From assembly GCA_963704155.1 (NCBI GenBank), contig CAVPHF010000036.1, forward strand, positions 9,572 through 73,571: 64,000 nt of DNA, written 5' to 3'. Positions 23,977-33,154 of the stretch are shown piece by piece. How positions within the stretch are numbered: position 1 is the first letter of the stretch; each line of letters begins with the position of its first letter. Position numbers and translations under genes: made by a program. This DNA is from Thiohalocapsa sp963704155. GTDB lineage: Bacteria; Pseudomonadota; Gammaproteobacteria; Chromatiales; Chromatiaceae. The notes below the pieces were generated by a model. It had not been told where the DNA came from and made no database searches. It saw nothing but the letters and a program-made list of their open reading frames with translations.

Positions 23977-25800
23977 TTACGCGGAAGCGACCGCCGCCGG
24001 CAGCGGGCCGGGGACATCTTGAAACTGCAGCGCGGCCAGGCGCGCGTAGAGGCCGCCTTGCGCCAACAATTGATCGTGATGGCCGCTGGCGATGATGCGG
24101 CCGTGGTCCAGCACCAGGATACGATCGGCCTCGCGGACGGTGGCCAGGCGGTGGGCGATGACGATGCTGGTGCGCTGCTGCATCAGCCGCTCGAGGGCGT
24201 CCTGCACCAGGCGCTCGCTCTCGGCGTCGAGCGCGCTGGTCGCCTCGTCGAGCAGCAGCAGCGCGGGGTCGCGCAGAATAGCGCGCGCCACGGCGATGCG
24301 CTGACGCTCGCCGCCGGACAGACGAACCCCGCGCTCGCCGAGGAAGGTGTCGTAGCCCTGCGGCAGGCGCTCGATGAATTCATGGGCGTGGGCGGCCTCG
24401 GCAGCGGCGCGCACTGCGTCGTCGTCGGCGTTCTCCAGGCCGTAGCGGATGTTCTCCCAGGCGTCGGCGCCGAAGATGACCGGGTCTTGCGGCACCACGG
24501 CGATGTGCCGGCGCAACTCGGCGGGGTCCAGCGCGCGCAGCTCGACGCCGTCGAGCATCAGGCTGCCGTGCTGCGGGTCATAGAAGCGCAGCAGCAGGTG
24601 GAATAGCGTCGACTTGCCGGCACCTGACGGGCCGACCAGCGCGACCCGCTCGCCGGCGGCGATGTCGAAATCGACGTCCGCCAGCGCCGCGATGCCCGGT
24701 CGGGCCGGGTAACTGAAGCCCAGGGAGCGTGCCTGCACCCTGCCGGTGACCGGTTCTGGCAGGGGCTTGGGTTGGGCCGGCGCGGCGATCTCCGGCTCGG
24801 TCACCAGCAGTTCCATCAGCCGTTCGCTGGCGCCGGCGCCGCGCAGCAATTGACCGACGATCTCGCTCAAGGACCCCACCGACCCGGCGACCAGGATGGC
24901 GTAGAACAGAAAGGCCGACAGCTCGCCGCCGCTCAGCTCGCCGGTCAGGACCTCGTTGCCGCCGATCCAGAGTACGGTGCCGATGGCGCCGAAGGTCACC
25001 AAGGTCACGACGCCGCTCATGACCGCGCTGTTCAATGAGCGCTGCATTGCGGTGCTGAAGGCATCTTCAACGCGCTCGTTGTAGCGGTGACGGTCGATCG
25101 GCTCGTGTCCAAACGCCTGCACGGTGCGGATCGCATGCAGCGTCTCGTCGACATAGGCGCCGATGTCGCCGATGCGGTCCTGGCTCTTGCGTGACAGTCG
25201 ACGTACGCGCCAGCCGAGCAGCCAGGAGGGCAGCACGACCAGCGGCACGCCCAGCAGCACCATGGCGGTGAGCCGCGGGCTGGTGATGGCGAGCATGGTG
25301 ACGCCGCCGACCGCCAGCAGCGCGGTACGCAGACCCATGGCCAGTGTCGAGCCGACCACCACCTGCAGCAGTGCGGTGTCGCTGGTCAGGCGCGAGATCA
25401 GCTCACCGGTGCGGTTGGTCTCGTAGAAGCCGACGTCGAGCGCGAGCGCGCGGCTGTAGACGGCCTGGCGTACGTCGGCGACCACCCGCTCGCCGATCCA
25501 GTTGAGCAGATAGCCGCGCATCGTGATGGCGGCGGAGAGCACGGCGACCACGGCTAGAAAGAATAACAGGGCTATGTCCAGCGCGCTGCTGGAGCCGTCG
25601 GCCAGGCCGTAGTCGACGACCGCGCGGATGACCTGGCCGAAGGCGAGCAGCGCGCCGGCGGCGACCAGCAGCGCAAGCAGCGCCAACAGCAGACGGCCGA
25701 TATAGGGCCGGGTGAAGGTCAGCAGCTTCAGCAGCGGCTTGAAGTGCCGGCCGCGGGGGCGGTCGACGCTGCTGCCGCCGAGACTGTCTTGGTGGCGCAT
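23977..25800 (-). CDS. MsbA-like ABC exporter (fused membrane and ATPase domains)
   Basis: The 607-residue half-transporter has six transmembrane helices in the first ~320 residues (TRPYIGRLLLALLALLVAAG and others), then an ATPase domain with Walker A GPSGAGKST, the Q-loop (VVPQDPVIFGADAWENIRYG), signature LSGGERQRIAVARAIL and Walker B LLLLDEATSALD with the H-loop IAHRLATV. This is the lipid/multidrug exporter type (ABCB/MsbA). Monocistronic and convergent with the regulator gene. The substrate is not predictable. Confidence 0.93.
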   Translation of the reverse strand: MRHQDSLGGSSVDRPRGRHFKPLLKLLTFTRPYIGRLLLALLALLVAAGALLAFGQVIRAVVDYGLADGSSSALDIALLFFLAVVAVLSAAITMRGYLLNWIGERVVADVRQAVYSRALALDVGFYETNRTGELISRLTSDTALLQVVVGSTLAMGLRTALLAVGGVTMLAITSPRLTAMVLLGVPLVVLPSWLLGWRVRRLSRKSQDRIGDIGAYVDETLHAIRTVQAFGHEPIDRHRYNERVEDAFSTAMQRSLNSAVMSGVVTLVTFGAIGTVLWIGGNEVLTGELSGGELSAFLFYAILVAGSVGSLSEIVGQLLRGAGASERLMELLVTEPEIAAPAQPKPLPEPVTGRVQARSLGFSYPARPGIAALADVDFDIAAGERVALVGPSGAGKSTLFHLLLRFYDPQHGSLMLDGVELRALDPAELRRHIAVVPQDPVIFGADAWENIRYGLENADDDAVRAAAEAAHAHEFIERLPQGYDTFLGERGVRLSGGERQRIAVARAILRDPALLLLDEATSALDAESERLVQDALERLMQQRTSIVIAHRLATVREADRILVLDHGRIIASGHHDQLLAQGGLYARLAALQFQDVPGPLPAAVASA

Positions 25801-25930
25801 GCAGTGTTCCGTTTCAGGTCTGCCCGAGCGCGGATGCGCGGCGGATCAGCAAGACGCGCGAGCATAGCGGAAACGCGGCGGCGCTCCCATGCGAAAAGGC
25901 GGCTTGCTGCCGAACCGGGAATACGGCGAA

Positions 25931-25954
25931 CTAAGGCGATTTCTGTCAAATCGC
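25931..25954. repeat. REP-like dispersed repeat copy (TAAGGCGATTTCTGTCAAATCGC)
   Basis: The core is an imperfect palindrome GGCGATTT...AAATCGC. An inverted, nearly identical copy lies at 33973-33995 (18 of 19 bases shared). Another family member lies at 26038-26097. The rest of 25801-26246 shows no gene. Confidence 0.55.
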
Positions 25955-26037
25955 ATACCAGCTGACTTGTCTTGACGCCCGCCTTCTCTGTCGCACCGCC
26001 AGTCACATAGCTCGGCTATGCTCCTGGCGGTGCTCCT

Positions 26038-26097
26038 TGAAGGCGAACCTCAATCCGGCGTCATCTGGTAGGAGATTTTCCGGCAATCGCCTAAGTG
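26038..26097. repeat. REP-like block shared with 6341-6400, plus two shorter copies at 26551 and 26576
   Basis: GAAGGCGAACCTCAATCCGG followed by a TTCCGGCAATCGCCTAAG end repeats the block near 6341. Short copies CCGGCAATCGCCAAAG (26554-26569) and CTCCGGCAATCGCG (26580-26593) lie on the far side of the DUF465 gene, in the otherwise gene-free interval 26484-26848. Confidence 0.55.
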
Positions 26098-26246
26098 GTT
26101 AGACCGGAATCGGGGGTGTGTTCGACCGGCAGCGCAGACCAAGGCGCGGCTTCGGCGCCGATGATCCGCGCGAAATCGGCAGGGGCGCGACCGGCTCCGC
26201 GCCCGATTGATCCAGGGCGCGGAGCCGCGAGCTGTGCGTTGCCGCG

Positions 26247-26483
26247 CTAGGCGGTCAGCAGCTGATAGAGCCGGTCTTTCAGCAACAGCCGCTGTTTCTT
26301 GAGATCCTCGATGGTTTCGTCGGCGACCGGGGTGCCAAGCTCTTCGAGCTTGCGCACACGGGCGTCGAGACCGTCGTACTGGTCCATCAGTTCCGCGAAC
26401 GGCGGATTGGATCCCCTCATATCGTCGATCTTGGCTTCGAGCTCCGGAAACTCGTGGACCAGGTCGTGTTTTTCTCCGAGCAT
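26247..26483 (-). CDS. DUF465 (YdcH-like) small coiled protein
   Basis: With the ATG at 26483 (GGAGG 12 bp upstream) the product is 78 residues. The DUF465 pattern is clear: HDLVHEFPELEAKIDDMRGSN, FAELMDQYDGLDARVRKLE, then LKKQRLLLKDRLYQLL. Members are short cytoplasmic helical hairpins without assigned function. The frame continues upstream to 26567, but that part overlaps the REP-like copy and is unlikely to be coding. Confidence 0.85.
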   Translation of the reverse strand: MLGEKHDLVHEFPELEAKIDDMRGSNPPFAELMDQYDGLDARVRKLEELGTPVADETIEDLKKQRLLLKDRLYQLLTA

Positions 26484-26848
26484 CGGGTCATCATCCTCCG
26501 AAGCGATGGCACCTGCCGCCGGTGCCATGTTGATGCCGCGAGGGCAGGGTGTTCCGGCAATCGCCAAAGGGCGGGATTCTCCGGCAATCGCGTTAATTGG
26601 CCGGCATTGCCTTACCGTCAGCGCCCGGGCGCGTCAATGGCGTCGCCGGACTCCATGTCTGATTCTAAACCAGTGTTCGTCAACGCGGGACGGCATCGAA
26701 TTCTCAATTACTGATCCAGGTTAGGAAATTGGATGAAAAACCCGTTGCCAGTCGGTTTATTAGTAAGGCCCTGTGTTCGCCGACCGTCGGCGACGGTCGG
26801 CGATGCGCGAGGCGCGCGGGCCGTTCGGCCGCCGTGCGGTGGCCGCGC

Positions 26849-27370
26849 CTACTGGGCGTTCAAGGCCTTGATGACGTCTTCGGTGATGTCGGCGCTGTCT
26901 CCGAGATAGAGCAGACCGGCCTGGCTCGCCTCGAACACGGCGGCGAGCTTTTTCTTCTCGGCAACGCTGTTCACGGCGGTGCGTGCCGGCTCCAGCACCT
27001 TCTGGCCTTCCTCCTGTTGAGCCTTCATCACCGCACGCTGGATCTCGCTGAAGTCCTTCTCGAACTGCTCGACGCGCGCCTTGATGTCCTCTTCCTTCTT
27101 TTGGACCTGCGCCTTGCTCATCAGTGGCTTGTCGCGCTCGAGCGCGGCCTGGAGCTGGCGGATCTCCTGCTCGCGCTGGCCGAACGCCTGTTGTTCGTCG
27201 CCGAATTGCTCTGCAAGCTTGGCCTGCGCGGCCTTGCCGGCATCGCTTTCCTGGAGCACGCGCTCCATGTCGACGAAGCCGATGCTCTGGGCGGAGGCGT
27301 CGATGACGACGGCACCGAGCAGACTGGCGCCGAGCAGGCAGGCGAGTAGGGATTTGCGGTGTGTATTCAT
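26849..27370 (-). CDS. skp: Skp/OmpH-family periplasmic chaperone
   Basis: The start is ATG at 27370 with the signal peptide NTHRKSLLACLLGASLLGAVV...SAQ. The 173-residue protein has the Skp layout: short beta-strand SIGFVDMERVLQES, a long helical hairpin rich in Glu/Gln/Lys (about 45-135), then a return segment and LAAVFEASQAGLLYLGDSADITEDV. Skp holds unfolded outer-membrane proteins. Unlike the usual location, bamA and lpxD are not adjacent, so this may be a second or relocated copy. Confidence 0.87.
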   Translation of the reverse strand: MNTHRKSLLACLLGASLLGAVVIDASAQSIGFVDMERVLQESDAGKAAQAKLAEQFGDEQQAFGQREQEIRQLQAALERDKPLMSKAQVQKKEEDIKARVEQFEKDFSEIQRAVMKAQQEEGQKVLEPARTAVNSVAEKKKLAAVFEASQAGLLYLGDSADITEDVIKALNAQ

Positions 27371-27641
27371 GATCAATCGGTCCGGATTCAGCGCCGCTGT
27401 TGGCTCGGATTCGAGTCGGGACACCGCCGGCGCGGGCGGTGTGCGAACAACGCGTCCGATCCAGTTGATTAGGGTGTCGCACGCGCCGGGATTTTACCCA
27501 TCCAGCCGGAAGAGCAACAGCGGTGATCGTTCCGCGGCGATAGATCGCCGCCATCGGCGCTACAATGCCGCGATGAAACAACGCCATCCGTCGTCTCGGG
27601 TGGTGTCCGACAACAACGACAGGGGGCGGAGGAAGAGCGCC

Positions 27642-28163
27642 ATGGGTAACTCGCTTCAGGAGCAACTGCTCAAGGCGGGGCTGGTTAACCAGCAGCAGCT
27701 AAAGCAAACCAAGTCCAAGAAGCGCAAGCAGCAGCGTTCGGGCGGCGCGCCGGACGATGCGTCGCGCGTCCAGGCACAGCAGGCTGCCGCGGAGAAGAAG
27801 CGCCGCGATCGCGAACTCAACCGCGAGCGCGAGGAGGAGGCCAAGCGCAAGGCGGAGCTCGTCGCCCTGTGGCAACTGATCCGCGACAACCGCGTTGCGC
27901 GCGACCGCGCCGATCTGGCCTACAACTTCTCCGACGGCAGCAAGCTCAAGCGGCTGTATGTTAACGCCGACCAGCAGCGCGGATTGGTCGACGGTCAGTT
28001 GGCGATCGTGCGTCAGGACGACTTCTACCAACTGGTTCCTGCGGAGGTGGCGGAGCGCGCCGCTGCCTATGACGCAAGCCTGGTGCTGGTGCACAACAAG
28101 CCCGGCGGTGGCGAGGACGATGCTTATGCCGACTTTAAGGTACCCGACGACCTGATGTGGTAG
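27642..28163 (+). CDS. DUF2058 protein (YaiL-like)
   Basis: The start is the ATG behind GGAGGAAGAG. The 173-residue basic protein begins MGNSLQEQLLKAGLVNQQQL, the DUF2058 signature, followed by a Lys/Arg-rich coiled segment (about 22-85) and a compact C-terminal domain (NFSDGSKLKRLYVNADQQ, RQDDFYQLVPAEVAERA). Family members are conserved in Proteobacteria and thought to be nucleoid- or ribosome-associated; their function is unsettled. The 27371-27641 interval before it is a divergent promoter region with no visible gene. Confidence 0.9.
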   Translation: MGNSLQEQLLKAGLVNQQQLKQTKSKKRKQQRSGGAPDDASRVQAQQAAAEKKRRDRELNREREEEAKRKAELVALWQLIRDNRVARDRADLAYNFSDGSKLKRLYVNADQQRGLVDGQLAIVRQDDFYQLVPAEVAERAAAYDASLVLVHNKPGGGEDDAYADFKVPDDLMW

Positions 28164-28188
28164 TGCCCTTACCGGGGAAGACAGAATA

Positions 28189-28935
28189 ATGCCGGATGAG
28201 AATGATCGCCGCCTCGCACTGCTGATCGATGCCGACAACGCCCAGGCGTCCGTGATCGACGGCCTGCTGGAAGAAGTCGCCAACTACGGTACCGCGCAGG
28301 TGAAGCGTATCTATGGCGACTGGACCCGCACCAATCTAGCGGGCTGGAAGGATGTGCTGCTGCGGCACTCGATCCAGCCGCGGCAGCAGTTCGCCTACAC
28401 CAAGGGAAAGAACGCCACAGACGCGGCCATGGTCATCGACGCCATGGACCTGCTGCACACCGGGCGCTTCGATGGGTTTTGCCTGGTCTCCAGCGACAGC
28501 GACTTCACGCCGCTGGCGGCGCGTATCCGCGAATCGGGCCTGAAGGTCTACGGCTTCGGCGAGCACAAGACACCGGAGGCCTTCGTTGCCGCCTGCGATA
28601 AGTTCATCTTCACCGAGCTGCTGAAGGACGAGGCGCCAGGCGCGACGCCGCCCGCTCGGCTTGCAACGAAAGAACTGCGCGGCGATGCCAAGCTGGTCAG
28701 TCTGTTGCGCAAGGCGGTGGAGGACGCCGCCGACGACGACGGATGGGCGGAGCTGTCGAGTGTCGGGAACACCGTCAACAAGCGCTCCCCGCAGTTCGAT
28801 CAGCGCAACTACGGCTATGCAAAGCTCAGCGACTTGATCAAGGCCACCAAGCTGTTTGAGCTGCAGGCTCGCCTGGTCGGTGAAGGTCCGAGCAAGCGTT
28901 ACTACATCCGCGACGCGAAACGCGGTGAAGGCTAG
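28189..28935 (+). CDS. NYN-domain nuclease-like protein with LOTUS/OST-HTH domain
   Basis: The N-terminal ~150 residues are a NYN (PIN-like) domain with the conserved acidic residues: LALLIDADNAQAS, KGKNATDAAMVIDAMDLLH and CLVSSDSDFTPLA. The C-terminal ~80 residues (LRKAVEDAADDDGWAELSSV, NYGYAKLSDLIKAT, YYIRD) form a LOTUS/OST-HTH RNA-binding domain. This architecture is common in bacteria and suggests an RNase acting on structured RNA. It starts 25 bp after the DUF2058 gene, so the two are probably co-transcribed. Confidence 0.92.
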   Translation: MPDENDRRLALLIDADNAQASVIDGLLEEVANYGTAQVKRIYGDWTRTNLAGWKDVLLRHSIQPRQQFAYTKGKNATDAAMVIDAMDLLHTGRFDGFCLVSSDSDFTPLAARIRESGLKVYGFGEHKTPEAFVAACDKFIFTELLKDEAPGATPPARLATKELRGDAKLVSLLRKAVEDAADDDGWAELSSVGNTVNKRSPQFDQRNYGYAKLSDLIKATKLFELQARLVGEGPSKRYYIRDAKRGEG

Positions 28936-29055
28936 TCGCTGTAAAGCAACCAGGTCCAAGCGAGCAGTCCCTGACGTTAACCAGGCTCGACCGCGCCCGT
29001 TCGCGGCCGGCCTCGCAATGAGCAAGGATTTGCCACCACTGCTGAGCACGCCGCC

Positions 29056-29823
29056 TTGAGTTTGCAACTGATCGACACCCATTGCCACCTGGACGTCGCC
29101 GAGTTCGATGCGGACCGTGATCAGGTCCTGGCGAAGGCGCGTGCTGCCGGTGTTGCGGCGATCGTGGTCCCGGGGATCGACGCCAGCGGCTGGCCGGCGC
29201 TGCTCGCGCTATGCGCCGCGCATCCGGACCTGTTTCCGGCGCTCGGGCTGCATCCGGTCTACTTGTCGCGGCACGGCGATCACGACCTGAAGGCGCTGGA
29301 GCAGGCACTTGCGGCGCACCGGCCGGTGGCGCTGGGCGAGATCGGGCTGGATTTTCATGACCCGGCCAGCGATGCTGGACATCAGCGCCGGCTCTGCGCG
29401 GCGCAGCTCAGCATCGCCCGTGATGCCGGTCTGCCGGTGCTGCTGCATGTACGCAAGGCGCACGACGCCATGCTCGCTCTACTAAGGGATGCCGGTCTGC
29501 TCGGCGGCATCGCGCATGCCTTCAATGGCAGTCTGGAGCAGGCGAAGCAGTATCTGGACCTGGGGTTCAAGCTCGGCTTCGGCGGTATGCTGACTTTCGA
29601 GCGTTCATCCAGGCTGCGACGGCTCGCCGCCGAGCTCCCGCTCGAGGCCATCGTGTTGGAGACCGATGCGCCGGATCTGACCGTGGCCTCGCATCGTTAT
29701 CAGCGCAATAGCCCGGAGTATCTGCCGGAGGTGTTGGCGGCCCTGGCCGACGTGCGCGAGACTGAACCGGCCGTAATTGCCGCCGCCACCACCGTCAATG
29801 CGCGCGCGCTGCTGGGTTTATAG
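29056..29823 (+). CDS. TatD-family metal-dependent DNase
   Basis: TTG start; no in-frame ATG or GTG lies close upstream. The 255-residue TIM-barrel protein has the family motifs LIDTHCHLDVAEFD (HxH), ALGEIGLDFHD (Glu ligand), VLLHVRKAHD and IVLETDAPDLT. TatD enzymes are 3'-5' exonucleases/DNases. The substrate range in this group (YcfH/TatD/YjjV) is not decided by the sequence. 29 bp before tcdA, probably one transcript. Confidence 0.93.
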   Translation: MSLQLIDTHCHLDVAEFDADRDQVLAKARAAGVAAIVVPGIDASGWPALLALCAAHPDLFPALGLHPVYLSRHGDHDLKALEQALAAHRPVALGEIGLDFHDPASDAGHQRRLCAAQLSIARDAGLPVLLHVRKAHDAMLALLRDAGLLGGIAHAFNGSLEQAKQYLDLGFKLGFGGMLTFERSSRLRRLAAELPLEAIVLETDAPDLTVASHRYQRNSPEYLPEVLAALADVRETEPAVIAAATTVNARALLGL

Positions 29824-29852
29824 CTGGCGGTGCGAGAGAGGTTAGCTGTGCC

Positions 29853-30632
29853 ATGGCGCCGCAAGAGAATCCTATCTGGCAACGGACCCGCATCCTGGTT
29901 GGTGAGCCAGGCATCGAGCGCCTGTCGGCCGCGCGGGTCTTGCTGGCGGGACTCGGCGGCGTCGGCTCCTTCGCCGCCGAGGCACTTGCCCGTGCCGGTA
30001 TCGGCGAGCTGACCATCGCCGATCACGATACGGTTGCGGCCTCTAACCTGAATCGCCAGCTCTGCGCGCTGAATGGCACGCTCGGCCGCAAGAAGGCGGA
30101 GGTCATGGCCGAGCGCATCGCTGACATCAACCCTTGCTGCCGCGTGCGGGTCATCGATGACTTTCTCACCGTCGATGCGCTGCCAATGATCGTGAATCAG
30201 GGTGCGGACGGGCGCGGCTTCAGCCAGGTGGTGGATGCGATCGACAGTCTGAGCAGCAAGGTCGCGCTGATTTCCGCCGCCTTGGAGGCGGGCGTGCCCG
30301 TGGCTGCGAGCATGGGGGCCGGCGGTAAGCTGGACCCGACCCGCATCCGCGTGGGGGATCTAATGGACAGCGAGGTCTGCCCCTTGGCCCGCGAAGTGCG
30401 TCGGCGGCTGCGTCGGCGCGGCCTCGGGCGCGGCGTGCTGTCGGTCTGGTCGCTGGAGCGATCGCGCCCGCCGCTACCCCCAGAGGAGACCGGCCGCGGC
30501 CGGCCGCGCGCCGTCAACGGCACCGTGAGCTACATGCCGGCGCTGTTCGGCCTGACGCTGGCGGGGGCGGTGATCCAAGGCATCATCGGCGACGGCGACG
30601 CAGCGGTTCATCAGGGTGGCGAGGCGGCCTAG
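29853..30632 (+). CDS. tcdA: tRNA N6-threonylcarbamoyladenosine dehydratase (TcdA)
   Basis: This E1-like enzyme converts t6A37 of ANN-decoding tRNAs to the cyclic form. The 259-residue protein has the adenylation-domain motif LLAGLGGVGSFAAEALARAG (Rossmann ATP site), ADHDTVAASNLNRQ with the catalytic Arg/Asn, and the conserved VVDAIDSLSSKVALI. Cysteine context DSEVCPLAREVRRRLRRRG is as in CsdL/TcdA. Monocistronic or after tatD. Confidence 0.94.
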   Translation: MAPQENPIWQRTRILVGEPGIERLSAARVLLAGLGGVGSFAAEALARAGIGELTIADHDTVAASNLNRQLCALNGTLGRKKAEVMAERIADINPCCRVRVIDDFLTVDALPMIVNQGADGRGFSQVVDAIDSLSSKVALISAALEAGVPVAASMGAGGKLDPTRIRVGDLMDSEVCPLAREVRRRLRRRGLGRGVLSVWSLERSRPPLPPEETGRGRPRAVNGTVSYMPALFGLTLAGAVIQGIIGDGDAAVHQGGEAA

Positions 30633-30820
30633 GCCGGATGCGGCAACGTGCGATTCGGGATCGCGACGGTCCTTACTGCGCGGACGGTCGCAGAATCGCG
30701 CCTACGGGAATGTCCGGGCTGGTCTATCGGCCGCTTGGGCTGCTATGGTCGGTCGCCCATATTCCCCGAGCCCTAGATCGCTCTAGGGCAGCAGTGCAGA
30801 GGTTTTGAGACCGTCTCTGA

Positions 30821-30890
30821 TCGTTGTCGTTGTCGTAATCGAGTATCGGCACGACACCGATTACGGATTCGATTACGACAACGACAACGA
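30821..30890. repeat. Long hairpin: perfect 22-bp inverted repeat with 26-nt loop
   Basis: TCGTTGTCGTTGTCGTAATCGA (30821-30842) pairs perfectly with 30869-30890. The arms consist of CGTTGT-type triplet-like units. It lies in the 586-bp gene-free interval between tcdA and the DUF294 gene. No T-run follows, so a simple terminator is unlikely. Confidence 0.85.
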
Positions 30891-30943
30891 ACGGCCTAAG
30901 GATTTCTGCAGTGCGGCACTAGCGCGCCAAATGGTTGCAAAAG

Positions 30944-31013
30944 GGCCGAGCGCCAAGGGCCAAAGATGCGCGATCGTGCTGTGGCGCGATCCTCGGCGCT
31001 CGGCGCTTGGCCC
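30944..31013. repeat. Imperfect GC-rich inverted repeat (CCGAGCGCC...GGCGCTCGG)
   Basis: The arms GGGCCGAGCGCCAAGGGCC and GGCGCTCGGCGCTTGGCCC face each other around a GATCGCGC-containing centre, with small mismatches. It is the second palindrome in the same intergenic region. Nothing else recognisable is in 30633-31218. Confidence 0.55.
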
Positions 31014-31218
31014 ACTTGAAGACGCCCGCAGGCCAACAATCGTAGCGCCGTGCTCGCGTCGGTCTGAGGCATCGGCTCGCTAGGGTTGCGAAACCTATCC
31101 GGGGCTGGTATGTCGTGCCGACCATTGCCTAGAACACCAGCCTATCGGCGGTAGCCGGGAAATCTCCTATGACACGGAATCGAAAAGGCGGATCTCCAAC
31201 ACGGACCAAGACCTTGTT

Positions 31219-33150
31219 TTGAAGACCGCAAGCATCGCCTACCGCGTCGCCGACTTCCTGCGCCGCTATCCGCCCTTTCAATACCTTAGCGACAGTGAGC
31301 TGTTGCAGCTCGTCAACGGCGGGCGCGTCATCTTTCACGAAGACGGCGAGCTGGTCTTTGAGCAGGGCCGCAAGCGCTCGCGCTATATCTACGTTATTCA
31401 GCAGGGGGTGGTGCGGCTGATCGATGCGCAGACCGATGGCGAGAGTCTACGCGATGTGCGCGGAGACGGTGATCTGCTCGGTGTTGGCCGTTATCTTGGC
31501 ATCGGCGAGCATGTCTACACCGCCCGCACCGAGACCGATGTCATCCTCTATGCGTTGCCGGCGGACCTGTTCTGGACGCTGGTCAAGCGCCACCCGCGCG
31601 CGAGCCGCTTCCTGGCGGCCTACTTCTCGGCGACCATCATGCCTGCCGGTTTGGAGGCCACGCACGGGCGCGGCGACGAACTGCGGCTCGGGCGGCGTCC
31701 GGTCGACTGGATGGCGCACCGGGTCGAGCCGATGGCGGAGATGCTCAGTGTGACCTGTGATACACCGCTGCGGCAGGTCGCGGCCAGTATCGCCGGTCGT
31801 GAAGCGGCGGTCGCCGCGGTGGTGGTTGATGACAGCGGCAGCGCGATTGGCCTGATCACGCCGCGCATGCTGAGCGACCAGGTCGCGAGCGGCGCGCTTG
31901 CGCCGGATACCCCGGCGCGGGAGCTGATGCAAAGGGTGCGGGCGGTCGCGGAACCGGGTCTCGAGGCCGGTGCCTACCTGACGCGTATGCTGCAGTTTCA
32001 GTCCGAGCATCTGGTCCTGACCGCCGGTGGCCGCTTCGACGGCCGCGTGCTCGGCTTGTTATCGCGGCGTGACCTGACGCGCACAGAGGGCGCGGCGCCG
32101 CTCGCAATCATAGAGGACATCGCGTGCTCCCACAGTATTCGCGAGCTCACGCAGCTGCGCGCCCAAGGCGAGGCTTTCATCGCCGCCGGACTGACCGACC
32201 CGGAGTCGGTGCGTTGGCTGGCGCCCATTGCCGGCGCCTTCGATGAAGCCGTGCTGCGGCGACTGGTGGGTCTGGTGGAAGGGGCACTGGCAGAGGAGGG
32301 GATCGAGAGCCCGGATTTGGATCACTGTTGGGTATTTTTCGGTTCGGCCGGTCGCAGCGAGCTGCTGACACTCTACGATCTGGACCATGGCCTTGTTTAT
32401 GACGAGCCGGCGCCGGATCAGCGGCGCGCCGCCAGGAGCTATTACCTCGAGCTCGGGCGTCGCGTCAGTGCCGGTCTGGCGGCCTGCGGCTTTGTGACCT
32501 CTGCCAAGGCGATCGTCGCCGGCCACCCCAGCGCGTGCCGCTCGCTGGGCGAATGGGAGTACGCCTTCAGCCGCTGGATCACTGATCCGATCGAGAGCTG
32601 CGTCTATCGCGCGACGTCGCTCTTCGATCTGCGTCCGGTGCATGGCGACTGTCGCCTGGTCGATCAGCTGCAGCGCCGCATCCATGGCGTGGAAGCTCGC
32701 AATCCGGATTTCGTGCCGCAGTTGGTCAAGGACTCGATGGCGAATCTGCCGCCGCTGACCTTCTTCCGCGGACTTGTGGTCGACGACGACGGTGGCTACA
32801 AAGAGATCCTGGATGTACAGCGCGCGACCCTGCAGCCGGTGGTCGATATCGCGCGTGCGCTGGCGCTCGACTGCGGCGCCCATGCGGGCACATCCACGCT
32901 GGAGCGGCTTCGCTCGGTGACGCCGGCGAGCGATGCCGCGGGTTTGCTGATGGAAGAGACTGCCGCGGCCTTCCGTAATGCCTTGTATCACCGCGTGCGC
33001 ACGGGTCTCACCGCCGGCTCCGACGGCAGCCGTGTGGACCCATCGAAGCTGACCCGGCTGGAACAGAACCTGCTGAAGACCGGCTTTCGCACCGTGCTTG
33101 CGCTGATGGAGTATATCGGTCAGCGCTACGGCTTGGCGCCGCCGCGTTGA
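31219..33150 (+). CDS. Cyclic-nucleotide-binding/CBS/DUF294 putative nucleotidyltransferase
   Basis: The 643-residue soluble protein has, in order: a cNMP-binding domain (VIFHEDGELVFEQGRKRSRYIYVI, RDVRGDGDLLGVGRYLG), a CBS pair (about 170-300; VDDSGSAIGLITPRML and GRVLGLLSRRDL), a DUF294 nucleotidyltransferase-like domain with GSAGRSELLTLYDLDHGLVYD (the G-S-x-G-R-x-E...D-x-D pattern), and a C-terminal helical domain. The start is TTG at 31219 and slightly uncertain. In many bacteria the partner is a DEDD exonuclease, here 4 bp downstream, a pairing seen with acetate/nucleotide signalling operons. Role inferred only. Confidence 0.92.
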   Translation: MKTASIAYRVADFLRRYPPFQYLSDSELLQLVNGGRVIFHEDGELVFEQGRKRSRYIYVIQQGVVRLIDAQTDGESLRDVRGDGDLLGVGRYLGIGEHVYTARTETDVILYALPADLFWTLVKRHPRASRFLAAYFSATIMPAGLEATHGRGDELRLGRRPVDWMAHRVEPMAEMLSVTCDTPLRQVAASIAGREAAVAAVVVDDSGSAIGLITPRMLSDQVASGALAPDTPARELMQRVRAVAEPGLEAGAYLTRMLQFQSEHLVLTAGGRFDGRVLGLLSRRDLTRTEGAAPLAIIEDIACSHSIRELTQLRAQGEAFIAAGLTDPESVRWLAPIAGAFDEAVLRRLVGLVEGALAEEGIESPDLDHCWVFFGSAGRSELLTLYDLDHGLVYDEPAPDQRRAARSYYLELGRRVSAGLAACGFVTSAKAIVAGHPSACRSLGEWEYAFSRWITDPIESCVYRATSLFDLRPVHGDCRLVDQLQRRIHGVEARNPDFVPQLVKDSMANLPPLTFFRGLVVDDDGGYKEILDVQRATLQPVVDIARALALDCGAHAGTSTLERLRSVTPASDAAGLLMEETAAAFRNALYHRVRTGLTAGSDGSRVDPSKLTRLEQNLLKTGFRTVLALMEYIGQRYGLAPPR

Positions 33151-33154
33151 ACCC

